Source of the DNA: Chloroflexota bacterium
Lineage (GTDB): Bacteria; Chloroflexota; Anaerolineae; Thermoflexales; Thermoflexaceae
Direction: 5' to 3'
Length of the DNA stretch: 18,012 nt
Assembly: GCA_030550075.1 (NCBI GenBank)
Contig: JAUQQB010000010.1
Location: 1 to 18,012 of the forward strand
The position numbers and the translations under genes were made by a program. This document shows, piece after piece, positions 1 through 7,045 of this stretch (its first letter is position 1; each line of letters opens with the position of its first letter). Below the pieces are notes generated by a model that had not been told where the DNA came from, made no database searches, and saw nothing but the letters and a program-made list of their open reading frames with translations.

Positions 1-167
1 CGGGCAACGAGCGGCGGCCGCCTCCAGCTCGCACACCACGCCATTCTGCACGGCTGCCCAAAAGAGATTCCCGGGAACTTATGGGGTCGGGGAGGACATG
101 GCCTGCGGATCAGGTGGGACAACTGCGAGCAGTTGTCCCACAATTGCGCAAGAGACAGGGGGCGCGA
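1..167. other. left-edge region upstream of the kinase gene
   Basis: No gene can be assigned with confidence. The first 50 bases read on the minus strand as an open frame that could begin at a GTG around position 51 and run off the left edge, but it is too short to identify. No response-regulator C-terminus is recognisable in any plus frame, although such a gene often precedes a histidine kinase. The region holds a perfect hairpin (listed separately). A purine-rich AGGGGG at about 157-162 is a good ribosome site for the ATG at 168. Confidence 0.4.
114..141 (+). promoter_or_regulatory. perfect 12-bp inverted repeat with CGAG loop
   Basis: GTGGGACAACTG at 114-125 is exactly reverse-complementary to CAGTTGTCCCAC at 130-141, with the 4-nt spacer CGAG. 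It lies 26 bp before the kinase start. There is no T-run after it, so an intrinsic terminator is not well supported. It could be an operator for a dimeric regulator or an RNA hairpin in the 5' leader. The symmetry is seen directly; the function is inferred. Confidence 0.5.
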
Positions 168-1559
168 ATGCGAGGTTTATGGCTGAAACTCAGTCTGGCT
201 TTCGCCGGCGTGGTGATCCTGAGCCTGCTCATCACTTCCCTGCTGATCGGCCTGGCCACGGCCGGCCAGTTCCAGATCTACGTGGCTCAGGGGAACCGGC
301 GCTGGGCGGAGGCGCTGGCGCCCGCCTTTGCGAATTATTACCTCGAGCATGGAGGATGGGAAGGGGTGGAATCTCTGCTGGACCCGTCGGAGCTGATGAT
401 GCCGGGAATGGGGGCGATGCACCGTCGCATGGGGATGAGCGGCATCGCGATGTGGCGGATGATGGGCCACCGGCTGCTCCTGATCGATGAAACCGGACGG
501 GTCCGGCTGGATTCCGAGGGGGACCTGTTGGGCGCCCTGCTGCCGGAGGCGGTTCGGAATGCGGGAGTGCCCATCCGTGCGGGAGGTCAAACCCTCGGAT
601 GGCTGCTGGTCGGTGATATCGGGAGCCCCTCGGATCCTTCCGTGCAATTCCTGGGACAGGTGGGGCGGGCGATCGGATGGAGCACCTTTGTGGGGATCGC
701 TCTGGCGCTGGGGGCGGGCACCCTAGTGTTCTCCCGATTGGTGCGACCGCTGCGGGCCCTGCAACAGGCTTCCCGTCGGATCGCGATGGGCGATCTGAAT
801 GCACGGGTTCCGGCCCGGGAAGCGGGGGAGCTGGGGGAGGTGGCTCAGGCGTTCAACCGTATGGCGGAAGCCCTGGCTCAGGCCGCGCAGCAGCGACGCC
901 AGATGCTGGCGGACATCGCCCACGAGTTGCGCACCCCGTTGGGGATCTTGCAGGGCCACCTGGAAGCCCTCATGGACGGCGTGCTTCCGCTGGAGCTGGA
1001 GCAAATCGCCCAGATCCACGATGAGGTCCGTTATCTTGCTCGTCTGGTGGAAGATCTGCGTCTGCTGACCCTGGCGGAGGCGGGACAATTGCGACTGAAC
1101 CGGGAGCCGGTGGATCTGAAGCGTTGGATCGAGGAAGCGGTGGATGGCATTGCCCTTCAGGCCGCGGAGAAAGGGATCCACCTGGAGGTCCAGCTGCCCG
1201 AGGCGCTGCCACCGGTCCTGGCGGATCCGATCCGTCTCCGGCAGGTGCTGATGAACCTGCTGACCAACGCCGTTCGGTATACGCCTCCGGGTGGGCGGGT
1301 CACGGTGGAAGCCCGGGATCTGGGGCGTGCCGTTCAGGTGAGCGTGCGGGATACCGGCGTGGGGATCGCCCGGGAGGATCTCCCGCATGTATTTGATCGC
1401 TTCTATCGGGCCGAGAAATCCCGCGCGCGCTCCGATGGCGGTTCAGGCCTGGGCCTGGCGATCGTCAAGCATCTGGTAGAAGCCCATGGAGGGCGGGTGG
1501 GGGTGGAGAGCGCGCCGGGACAGGGCGCGCATTTCTTCTTTACGATTCCGCTTCCGTAA
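168..1559 (+). CDS. sensor histidine kinase with Met-rich sensor region
   Basis: A membrane-bound two-component sensor kinase of 463 residues that should autophosphorylate on His and pass the phosphate to a response regulator not present in the window. Order of parts: TM helix about 5-31, an extracytoplasmic region about 32-169, TM helix about 170-190, HAMP about 191-241, HisKA with the H-box IAHELRTPLG (His252), then HATPase_c with N-box NLLTNAVRYTP (363-373), G1 DTGVGI (395-400), F-box FDRFYR and G2 GSGLGLAIV (425-433). All catalytic boxes are intact. Residues 77-99 of the sensor carry nine methionines and a histidine, a composition seen in Cu(I)/Ag(I)-binding proteins, so metal sensing is possible but unproven. 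The ATG at 168 was chosen because AGGGGG precedes it and the membrane helix starts at once; an in-frame ATG at 81 would add 29 residues that do not look like part of the family. Confidence 0.93.
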   Translation: MRGLWLKLSLAFAGVVILSLLITSLLIGLATAGQFQIYVAQGNRRWAEALAPAFANYYLEHGGWEGVESLLDPSELMMPGMGAMHRRMGMSGIAMWRMMGHRLLLIDETGRVRLDSEGDLLGALLPEAVRNAGVPIRAGGQTLGWLLVGDIGSPSDPSVQFLGQVGRAIGWSTFVGIALALGAGTLVFSRLVRPLRALQQASRRIAMGDLNARVPAREAGELGEVAQAFNRMAEALAQAAQQRRQMLADIAHELRTPLGILQGHLEALMDGVLPLELEQIAQIHDEVRYLARLVEDLRLLTLAEAGQLRLNREPVDLKRWIEEAVDGIALQAAEKGIHLEVQLPEALPPVLADPIRLRQVLMNLLTNAVRYTPPGGRVTVEARDLGRAVQVSVRDTGVGIAREDLPHVFDRFYRAEKSRARSDGGSGLGLAIVKHLVEAHGGRVGVESAPGQGAHFFFTIPLP

Positions 1560-1892
1560 CGGCCCCCGGCGAAGCGGGATCTTGCGACTCTCAGACGCAT
1601 GAATACGGAGCGGGCTCCTCTTTCCGGATCCTCCTCCCCGCGGCCTGAGGGATCGCGGGGAGAGACTTCCCCCTATCTCCATCCATCGAGGACGATTTGC
1701 GAATGAAAGCCGCTGCAGAGCCCTCCGAAGGGCACTGATCTTCCGCGTGTTCTTCCCCTTCCGGCGGAGGCCCCTGTTGGGGAGATCCGCATCCCAGCCC
1801 AAAGTCTGGGGACACAGCTCCTGAAGGGGGACTTCCGGTTGCTTGCCCTCCTCTGCCGAACCCTTGCGGCCTCTCCCATTTGCGTCGGGGCG
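1560..1892. other. intergenic region between kinase and CRISPR array 1
   Basis: No convincing gene on either strand. It contains one 9-bp stem, CTCCCCGCG at 1634-1642 pairing with CGCGGGGAG at 1654-1662, which could end kinase transcription but lacks a T-run. This is the leader-distal side of array 1, so leftover degenerate repeat or spacer sequence is expected near its right end. Confidence 0.5.
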
Positions 1893-3344
1893 GGGTGAAG
1901 GCCCTTTCGGGCATTGGGGGCTTTCGGACCTACTTTGAGCTGGGCCGGACCCGGCTGGCCATCCCATTCCAGTCTTAATGCCCTTTCGGGCATTGGGGGC
2001 TTTCGGACTCCGTTTGATGGTGGCGATCCGGTGGCCCCGTGTGGGGCCAGGATGTCTTAATGCCTTTTCGGGCATTGGGGGCTTTCGGACGGCCGCCGCG
2101 AGGATCAAGGCGGACCCGCGGGGAACGGCGTCTTAATGCCCTTTCGGGCATTGGGGGCTTTCGGACAAACTTCGCCACCCGCTCGGGCGTCCCCTGAAGG
2201 TTCTCATGTCTTAATGCCCTTTCGGGCATTGGGGGCTTTCGGACGTAGCCGGTCCCGGGCCAGGCGGACGGCCTGGATGTCCTCGCCGTCTTAATGCCCT
2301 TTCGGGCATTGGGGGCTTTCGGACTGAAGAAATCTACCCCGCCCCCCTACGATCTCAATATGTATGCGTCTTAATGCCCTTTCGGGCATTGGGGGCTTTC
2401 GGACGGACTTACCGCCGATTTGGCGGTGGCGATTGCCTCGGTCTTAATGCCCTTTCGGGCATTGGGGGCTTTCGGACTATGTATGCGGGTTCGCATGTGC
2501 CTTCCGGGTATACGTGAAGTCTTAATGCCCTTTCGGGCATTGGGGGCTTTCGGACGGACGATCGTCTTGAAACCCTCAGGGGAGCATATCACTTACGTCT
2601 TAATGCCCTTTCGGGCATTGGGGGCTTTCGGACGGAGAGGTTCCGGCCTACCCCGACGTGCGCGTGGTGGTGTCGGGGGTGTCTTAATGCCCTTTCGGGC
2701 ATTGGGGGCTTTCGGACCCAGCCATCCCCGGATCTTCTCCCTCCCCGACCGCCGGTATCCAGTCTTAATGCCCTTTCGGGCATTGGGGGCTTTCGGACGA
2801 AGTGGACGGTCGACGAGGTGTCGGCCGTCCTCGAGCACGAGTCTTAATGCCCTTTCGGGCATTGGGGGCTTTCGGACATAGAAATAAGCCCACTGTTCCG
2901 GTCTAGGAGCCAGGCCATGGCGTCTTAATGCCCTTTCGGGCATTGGGGGCTTTCGGACCCAGATTTCATTGAGCACCTAGATGATGCGCTCAGTGAGTCT
3001 TAATGCCCTTTCGGGCATTGGGGGCTTTCGGACCGAGAGTTCTTCTCGAAGGAGGGCTAAATGGCGCTTCTTACGTCTTAATGCCCTTTCGGGCATTGGG
3101 GGCTTTCGGACGGGATCTGGATGATGATCTCCCTGGCGGTGGATTACGCCACGTCTTAATGCCCTTTCGGGCATTGGGGGCTTTCGGACCCACTCGTAGA
3201 TCGGCCGAGGCAAGCCCCGCATGGCACTTGTCTTAATGCCCTTTCGGGCATTGGGGGCTTTCGGACGGATACACGGGGGAGGAGATCTTCCACGGCCTCC
3301 ACCAGGCGTCTTAATGCCCTTTCGGGCATTGGGGGCTTTCGGAC
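1893..3344 (-). CRISPR. CRISPR array 1: 19 repeats of 37 bp, 18 spacers
   Basis: In crRNA orientation the repeat starts GTCCGAAAG and ends GGGCATTAAGAC. Repeats start at 1893, 1972, 2054, 2130, 2208, 2288, 2368, 2441, 2519, 2597, 2681, 2762, 2841, 2922, 2997, 3075, 3153, 3230 and 3308; spacers are 36-47 bp. Minus-strand transcription is supported by: a promoter in the flank at 3405-3434; the repeat hairpin AATGCCC-GAAA-GGGCATT, which has a GNRA loop only on this strand; a last 8 nt, ATTAAGAC, resembling the common type III handle ATTGAAAC; and degeneration at the opposite (1893) end. The 1893 copy differs at four positions and the 2054 copy has one change (a longer T-run in the loop). The repeat is the same as in array 2, so both arrays should share Cas6 and the Csm complex. 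Confidence 0.99.
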
Positions 3345-3548
3345 TGCCAGATCTGGCTGCACGTTTCCTGTTCGACGATCTTTGCCCCCACCCGCTTACG
3401 CGCTATTTTACACAACTCCAGCCGTTCATGTCAAGCCTCCTGTTCCCCAAACCCGGTCCACATCATTATCCTTCGCGACACGCTGCGAACACCCCCCTTC
3501 TTCTCCCCTTCCTGCCGGGCCGGGCGAGGGGGGTGTTCGCAAAAGCCC
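3345..3548 (-). promoter_or_regulatory. leader of CRISPR array 1
   Basis: About 204 bp directly next to the youngest repeat of array 1, matching the array 2 leader in inverted orientation with only scattered differences outside the hairpin loop. It holds a sigma70-type promoter on the minus strand: -35 TTGACA (3429-3434), 18-bp spacer, -10 TAAAAT (3405-3410). The array-distal end is a hairpin: GCGAACACCCCCC at 3485-3497 pairs with GGGGGGTGTTCGC at 3528-3540. Leaders drive array transcription and guide Cas1-Cas2 integration; the strong conservation next to the repeat fits both roles. Confidence 0.9.
3405..3434 (-). promoter_or_regulatory. promoter of CRISPR array 1
   Basis: On the minus strand TTGACA (3434-3429) and TAAAAT (3410-3405) are separated by 18 bp. 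The same two boxes with the same spacing occur in the array 2 leader, which strengthens the call. Confidence 0.8.
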
Positions 3549-3643
3549 CACCCGGGCCGCACCCGCCCCCTTACCCTCCTGGCGCCCTCAGGCCTGAACC
3601 ATCCCCTCGCCGCGCCACCCGCTCCCACTTCTCTCGCTCATTT

Positions 3644-3782
3644 AGGAGTTACGCAGTTGAAAGCTCTAAGGGTGGGACGGAATGGCCCCACCCCCCTTTC
3701 TCCCCCCTCCCCCCGGCCCTTTGGGCCGTGGGGAGGGGGAGAAAAATCCAAAGCCCCCAGGGAAACGAACTGCGTAAGTCCT
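3644..3782 (+). mobile_element. MITE-like hairpin element, copy 1 (139 bp)
   Basis: Ends are imperfect terminal inverted repeats of the form AGGASTTACGCAGTT (left AGGAGTTACGCAGTT; right end reads AGGACTTACGCAGTT on the other strand). The interior is a C-run/G-run hairpin around GGCCC-TTT-GGGCC. It encodes no transposase. Flanks CTCATTT (3637-3643) and ATCATTT (3783-3789) agree at 6 of 7 positions, suggesting a target duplication. It lies 5 bp downstream of the cas2 stop codon, where its hairpin could also end operon transcription. Confidence 0.85.
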
Positions 3783-3787
3783 ATCAT

Positions 3788-4102
3788 TTATACGATGTAG
3801 ACCTCTGGCACCTCCACAACCGGCGCAGCCTGCCCCAGGATCTGGGTTTCCTCGGCGCAAACCGGACAAAGCCGGTAAATCCGCACCCGGTCCTCTTCCG
3901 CCTTGATCCGTCGGGCCAGCCCCTGCCGCAACCTCTCCGCCTGGGAAGCCGTCAGCATGCACTCATAGACGCTGTACTGGACCCGCTCCCCATAGCCGTT
4001 CAGGAAACGGGCCACCTGATTCCGCCGCCGATCATCCGGGATGTCATAGGCCACAACATACCGGCGCCGCTCCGCTCTCCGCTTTTTCTCCTGATCCTCC
4101 AT
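3788..4102 (-). CDS. cas2: Cas2, CRISPR adaptation nuclease-fold protein
   Basis: Cas2 forms the dimeric core of the Cas1-Cas2 integrase that inserts new spacers at the leader end of the array. The 104-residue product has the family signature YVVAYDIPDDRRR near the N-terminus (Asp of beta strand 1), the segment FLNGYGERVQYSVYEC typical of Cas2 strands 2-3, and the C-terminal strand VPEVYIV. It carries a short basic extension of about 14 residues before the first strand. The ATG at 4102 follows CGAGGAGAT; longer frames run into the cas1 C-terminus and were rejected. It is the last gene of the operon, 32 bp after cas1, and MITE copy 1 follows directly. Confidence 0.96.
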   Translation of the reverse strand: MEDQEKKRRAERRRYVVAYDIPDDRRRNQVARFLNGYGERVQYSVYECMLTASQAERLRQGLARRIKAEEDRVRIYRLCPVCAEETQILGQAAPVVEVPEVYIV

Positions 4103-4134
4103 ACGCGATCTCCTCGAGAGAGATCCCGGGTGGG

Positions 4135-5151
4135 TCACCGAACCCGGAAGGGGCGAAAAGGCTCCCCTGTCTGGATCGCATGAGCCAGCCGCCGGACCTC
4201 TATCTCCAGGCAGCGGCGGTAATTCATCCGCTCCCCGGTGTCCGGATGGGTCAGCTCCAGGTTCAGCCGCCCCTCCCACTCCCGAAGGAAACACGCCCGT
4301 CCCTCATCGTTCAGGCGAATCGGATGCGGCCCATCCGGGTTTTCTTCAAAGTGATCCGGTCGGAGGATCGAATTGTTCAGGCAGCGGAGGACCAGGCTAT
4401 CCACCAGGATCGGGCGGAAGGGTTCGATAAGATCCAGGGCCAGGCTGGGGCGGTTGTATTCGGTCCGGTGCAGGAAGCCCAGATAGGGGTCCAATCCCAC
4501 GGTCCATACTGCCCACTCCATCTGGCGGGTCAGAAGCGTGTAGCCGAAACTGAGCAGGGCATTAACGGGGTCGGGAGGCGGACGGCGGACCCGTCTTTCA
4601 AAGCGCCAGCCGGGGACGGCAATGAGATGGCGGAAGACGGAGAAGTAAATGGCCGACCCCCGTCCCTCCACCCCGTTCAGGGCATGCCGCGTATGGGCCC
4701 GTTCGGCCTGGAGGATGAGGTCAGCCAGCTGCTCGGCGGCGGCGGAAAGGGCCGTCTCCTTCTCCGGGGCATCCACCCGACGGGCGTAGCGGCGTAGAAG
4801 GGTGCACAGGTTGTGTAGTTTGGCCGCCACCAGCGCCCGGGCCACCCCCATCGCCCACTCCGGGTCGCTGACCCGGGCATACTGGCGGAGGCGGAGGAGG
4901 CCGTTGCCCCGTTCTGCCCCCACCAGCCGCCCCTTGTATTGCCCGTCCACGGTCAGGAAAACGACCTCGATTCCCTGGGCAAGCAGGTAAGAGAGGGCCG
5001 ACGGAGTGAGGGCGACATGGCCCAGGAGGATGACCTGGGAAACGTGGGCCGCCGGGATAGCGGCGATCACCTCAGCCTCTTTTTCCACCACCAGACGGCG
5101 GTCCCGGTAGGCGAGCCGGGCACCCTGAGTAGAGACATATAGCGGTGGCAT
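4135..5151 (-). CDS. cas1: Cas1 CRISPR integrase
   Basis: The metal-dependent integrase that joins prespacers to the repeat. The 338-residue length is normal. The beta-rich N-terminal domain opens with LYVSTQGARL and the helical catalytic domain carries the metal ligands Glu162 (GVEGRGSAIYF), His228 (FLHRTEYNRPSLALDL) and Asp240/Glu243 (LDLIEPFRP), so it should be active. No reverse transcriptase or other domain is fused. It starts at an ATG after TGGGGGC, about 50 bp downstream of csx15, and cas2 follows 32 bp after its stop. The pair belongs to the same operon as the interference genes, but MITE copy 2 lies upstream and might reduce its expression. Confidence 0.97.
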   Translation of the reverse strand: MPPLYVSTQGARLAYRDRRLVVEKEAEVIAAIPAAHVSQVILLGHVALTPSALSYLLAQGIEVVFLTVDGQYKGRLVGAERGNGLLRLRQYARVSDPEWAMGVARALVAAKLHNLCTLLRRYARRVDAPEKETALSAAAEQLADLILQAERAHTRHALNGVEGRGSAIYFSVFRHLIAVPGWRFERRVRRPPPDPVNALLSFGYTLLTRQMEWAVWTVGLDPYLGFLHRTEYNRPSLALDLIEPFRPILVDSLVLRCLNNSILRPDHFEENPDGPHPIRLNDEGRACFLREWEGRLNLELTHPDTGERMNYRRCLEIEVRRLAHAIQTGEPFRPFRVR

Positions 5152-5203
5152 GCGAAGCCCCCAGATGGTCGGTTGTTAAGGTGCAAAGTCGCAGGCCGCA
5201 GGG

Positions 5204-5698
5204 TCACATCGGGCAGGGCGCAGGTTGGCGGCGGGCGCGGGCGGCATCCCGCTGCCCCTGGAGGTCCAGGACCTCGGCCACCTCGTAGCGAGATGGGAGG
5301 ATCCCCTCCGCAGGCCGGAGGCGGACGCATGGGGGAAAGTAGCCCATGCGTCCGTGGAGTTCGGCCAGGAGGAGGACGGCGGCGAAATGGAGGGCCGGAG
5401 GCGCCACCAGAATGGGCAGGGTCTGCCACTCCTGGATGGTCAGGCCGACCGAGTTGGCCAGTTCCACGATTTGTGGCCCAAACGGCCTCCCCGGATCCAG
5501 ATGGGTAGGGATCTCGATGACCCGCTCCACCCGCTGGCCCGTGATCGCCTCCAATTGGGTCAGGCGATCGTTCGTCAAAGGGTGTGAAAAATTGATAGGA
5601 CTTACGCAGTTCGTTTCCCATGGGGGCAAGGATTTTTCTCCCCCCTCCCCACGGCCCTTTGGGCCGTGGGGAGGGGGGAGAAAGGGGGGTGGGGCCAT
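5204..5698 (-). CDS. csx15: Csx15-like predicted ring nuclease, 5' end replaced by MITE
   Basis: The body, from INFSHPLTNDRLTQLEAITG onward, looks like the small CRISPR-associated Csx15 family, which occurs with type III systems and has been predicted to degrade cyclic oligoadenylate as a ring nuclease. Conserved-looking parts include the N-terminal FSHPLT, a central EWQTLPILVAPP, LLAELHGRMGYFP and the C-terminal VLDLQGQRDAARARR. The natural start (ATG at 5754) is cut off by a 140-bp insertion, and that frame hits a stop inside the element. The frame given here starts at an ATG inside the element, preceded by AAAGGTGGG, and would add 34 Pro/Gly-rich residues to 130 native ones (164 in all). 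The protein may thus be chimeric, or the gene may be dead. The family name rests on remembered motifs rather than a search. Confidence 0.72.
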   Translation of the reverse strand: MAPPPFLPPPHGPKGRGEGGEKSLPPWETNCVSPINFSHPLTNDRLTQLEAITGQRVERVIEIPTHLDPGRPFGPQIVELANSVGLTIQEWQTLPILVAPPALHFAAVLLLAELHGRMGYFPPCVRLRPAEGILPSRYEVAEVLDLQGQRDAARARRQPAPCPM

Positions 5699-5736
5699 TC
5701 CGTCCCACCTTTAGAGCTTTCAACTGCGTAACTCCT
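5597..5736 (-). mobile_element. MITE-like hairpin element, copy 2 (140 bp), inserted in csx15
   Basis: Same family as copy 1 but in the opposite orientation. It starts AGGACTTACGCAGTTC and ends in the inverted form of AGGAGTTACGCAGTTG. Its core is a perfect 23-bp stem (5635-5657 with 5661-5683) with a TTT loop, one of the strongest hairpins in the window. Flanking 9-mers AAAATTGAT (5588-5596) and AAAATGGAT (5737-5745) agree at 8 of 9 positions, a likely target-site duplication. Excising the element and one 9-mer rejoins the csx15 reading frame. Confidence 0.88.
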
Positions 5737-5754
5737 AAAATGGATCACCAGCAT
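5737..5754 (-). pseudogene. csx15: detached original 5' end of csx15
   Basis: On the minus strand ATG CTG GTG ATC CAT TTT reads MLVIHF and then enters the MITE, ending at a TAA near its far end. Beyond the element, ATC AAT TTT TCA reads INFS. Joining the two across one copy of the 9-mer gives MLVINFSHPLT, the expected start of this family, for a 133-residue protein. The ATG is 22 bp after the stop of the upstream CARF gene and has GGAG 9 bases before it, so it was a normal operon start before the insertion. Confidence 0.75.
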
Positions 5755-5776
5755 ATCGTCGAGCTCCGAAAGAGGG

Positions 5777-7018
5777 CTACAGCTGGGGGAACTGGGGCGC
5801 TTCGATCCGGACGCCGATGGCCTCCAGTCCCTCCTGAATCAGGCCGGCGACGATTTCGTGAATGCGCTGATATTCCTCCTTCTGGATGGGAGAGGTCCCA
5901 TGGGCCAGGATAGAGTTGTTGCGTCGGGCGAGAGCATCCCGCAGACGGTCCTCCCGGGCCCGGATCGCTAATCCGAGAGGGTCGTTCAAATCGGCCAGAA
6001 GGCCATAGGCCTCCCAGAGCCCCAATTTCAGCGTCTGACCCCATCCCAGCGCCATCTGCGCATTGCGCCTCTGTTCGTACCGGGGACGCAGGACTTCTGG
6101 AAGGGCTTCCGCTCTGACGTCCCCGGTGTCGATGCCGTGGGTCGTTCGAAGACGAATTTGCGCCAGCAATTCCACCGCCCGGTAGAGGCGAGCCACCGCG
6201 TCGTCGTAACGGCCGCGCGCGGCCCTTCGCTCCGCATTCCGCAACAGGTCCAGCACCGGCTCGTAGCCCGATGGACGGTCCTGGCCCATCAGACGCTTCA
6301 GGAAGCGCCACTGCGGAACGATATGGGACTGGACAGTCTGGAGGATGTGATAGGCCTGCGGGTGGTCAAAGCGGTCCCATGCATCAAAGCCCCGGCAGAG
6401 GGCAATCCAGAGGCTAATGGTCTCTTTCAGTTCGCGAGGGACCGGAACATCTCGAAGCATACTCTCCAGGATCTCAAGGGCAGGGGTATAGGCATAAGCG
6501 TTGAAAAGCCGACGGGCCTCTTCCAGGCGCTGATGGACTCGGATTTTCGCTGCGTCTACCCGAGCCGCCCATTCCGTCCCGTTCGCCACCTTGATGAGAT
6601 CAGGTCGATGACCCCGAACAAGGGAGAGCTCCCATCCGCACTCCAGGGCAGCCAGAACCAGGGCCACCCCCATGCTCTTGGAGCCGCCGGTATAGTCGGC
6701 AATGCAGGTGGCGTCGGGATCATTGAGACGGACTTCCCGCAGTTTCTTCACAAAGACCTCGTAGAGCCCGCTCAGATCATCCGGATCTTCCAGTTCGATC
6801 ACCTCATACCGATCCGGGGTCAGGCCGGTTTGGGCAACGATGCTGGGCTCTCCCTCGCCGGATTGCGGACGGCAGGGACGTCCTTCCCCATCCACGGTGA
6901 CACGGCTCCCTCGGGGGCCCTTCGTGGCGAAAAAATAGACCCGGTCCGGCCGGTATGTCTGAATGGCCGTCACCAGCGGCGCACATGATCCTCCCACTGT
7001 AAGAGCCAGAATCTTCAT
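5777..7018 (-). CDS. CARF-HEPN ribonuclease, TIGR02710-type (Csm6-like)
   Basis: An accessory effector of type III CRISPR. Family knowledge: the CARF domain binds cyclic oligoadenylate made by Cas10 and activates the HEPN domain to cut RNA. The 413-residue product has the CARF signatures VGGSCAPLVTAI (from about 8) and DYTGGSKSMGVAL (108-120), a helical middle, and a C-terminal HEPN motif RNNSILAHG, with Arg366, Asn367 and His373 giving the R-x6-H pattern, so the nuclease site looks intact. The ATG at 7018 was chosen because GGAGGA precedes it; an upstream in-frame GTG at 7033 has no good ribosome site. It follows csm5 by 27 bp and precedes csx15 by 22 bp, pairing the effector with a predicted off-switch. 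Confidence 0.9.
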   Translation of the reverse strand: MKILALTVGGSCAPLVTAIQTYRPDRVYFFATKGPRGSRVTVDGEGRPCRPQSGEGEPSIVAQTGLTPDRYEVIELEDPDDLSGLYEVFVKKLREVRLNDPDATCIADYTGGSKSMGVALVLAALECGWELSLVRGHRPDLIKVANGTEWAARVDAAKIRVHQRLEEARRLFNAYAYTPALEILESMLRDVPVPRELKETISLWIALCRGFDAWDRFDHPQAYHILQTVQSHIVPQWRFLKRLMGQDRPSGYEPVLDLLRNAERRAARGRYDDAVARLYRAVELLAQIRLRTTHGIDTGDVRAEALPEVLRPRYEQRRNAQMALGWGQTLKLGLWEAYGLLADLNDPLGLAIRAREDRLRDALARRNNSILAHGTSPIQKEEYQRIHEIVAGLIQEGLEAIGVRIEAPQFPQL

Positions 7019-7045
7019 CGCGTCCTCCGTCACAGGAAGGTCGTC

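Noticed and set aside
1..51. Possible 5' end of a minus-strand gene starting at GTG around 51
   Set aside because: Only about 17 codons with no ribosome site or recognisable motif.
1825..1838. GGGGGACTTCCGG resembles the end of the CRISPR repeat on the plus strand
   Set aside because: Only a short match with mismatches and at the wrong distance (about 89 bp instead of 72-86) from the last repeat; could be a decayed copy but not supported.
1443..3362. Several open frames through CRISPR array 1 with repeated PKAPNARKGIKT or MPFRALGAFG peptides
   Set aside because: They are translations of the 37-bp repeat, not proteins; the same applies to array 2.
3549..3643. Open frames between leader 1 and MITE copy 1
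   Set aside because: They extend from the array or the MITE, with proline-rich low-complexity translation and no start signals.
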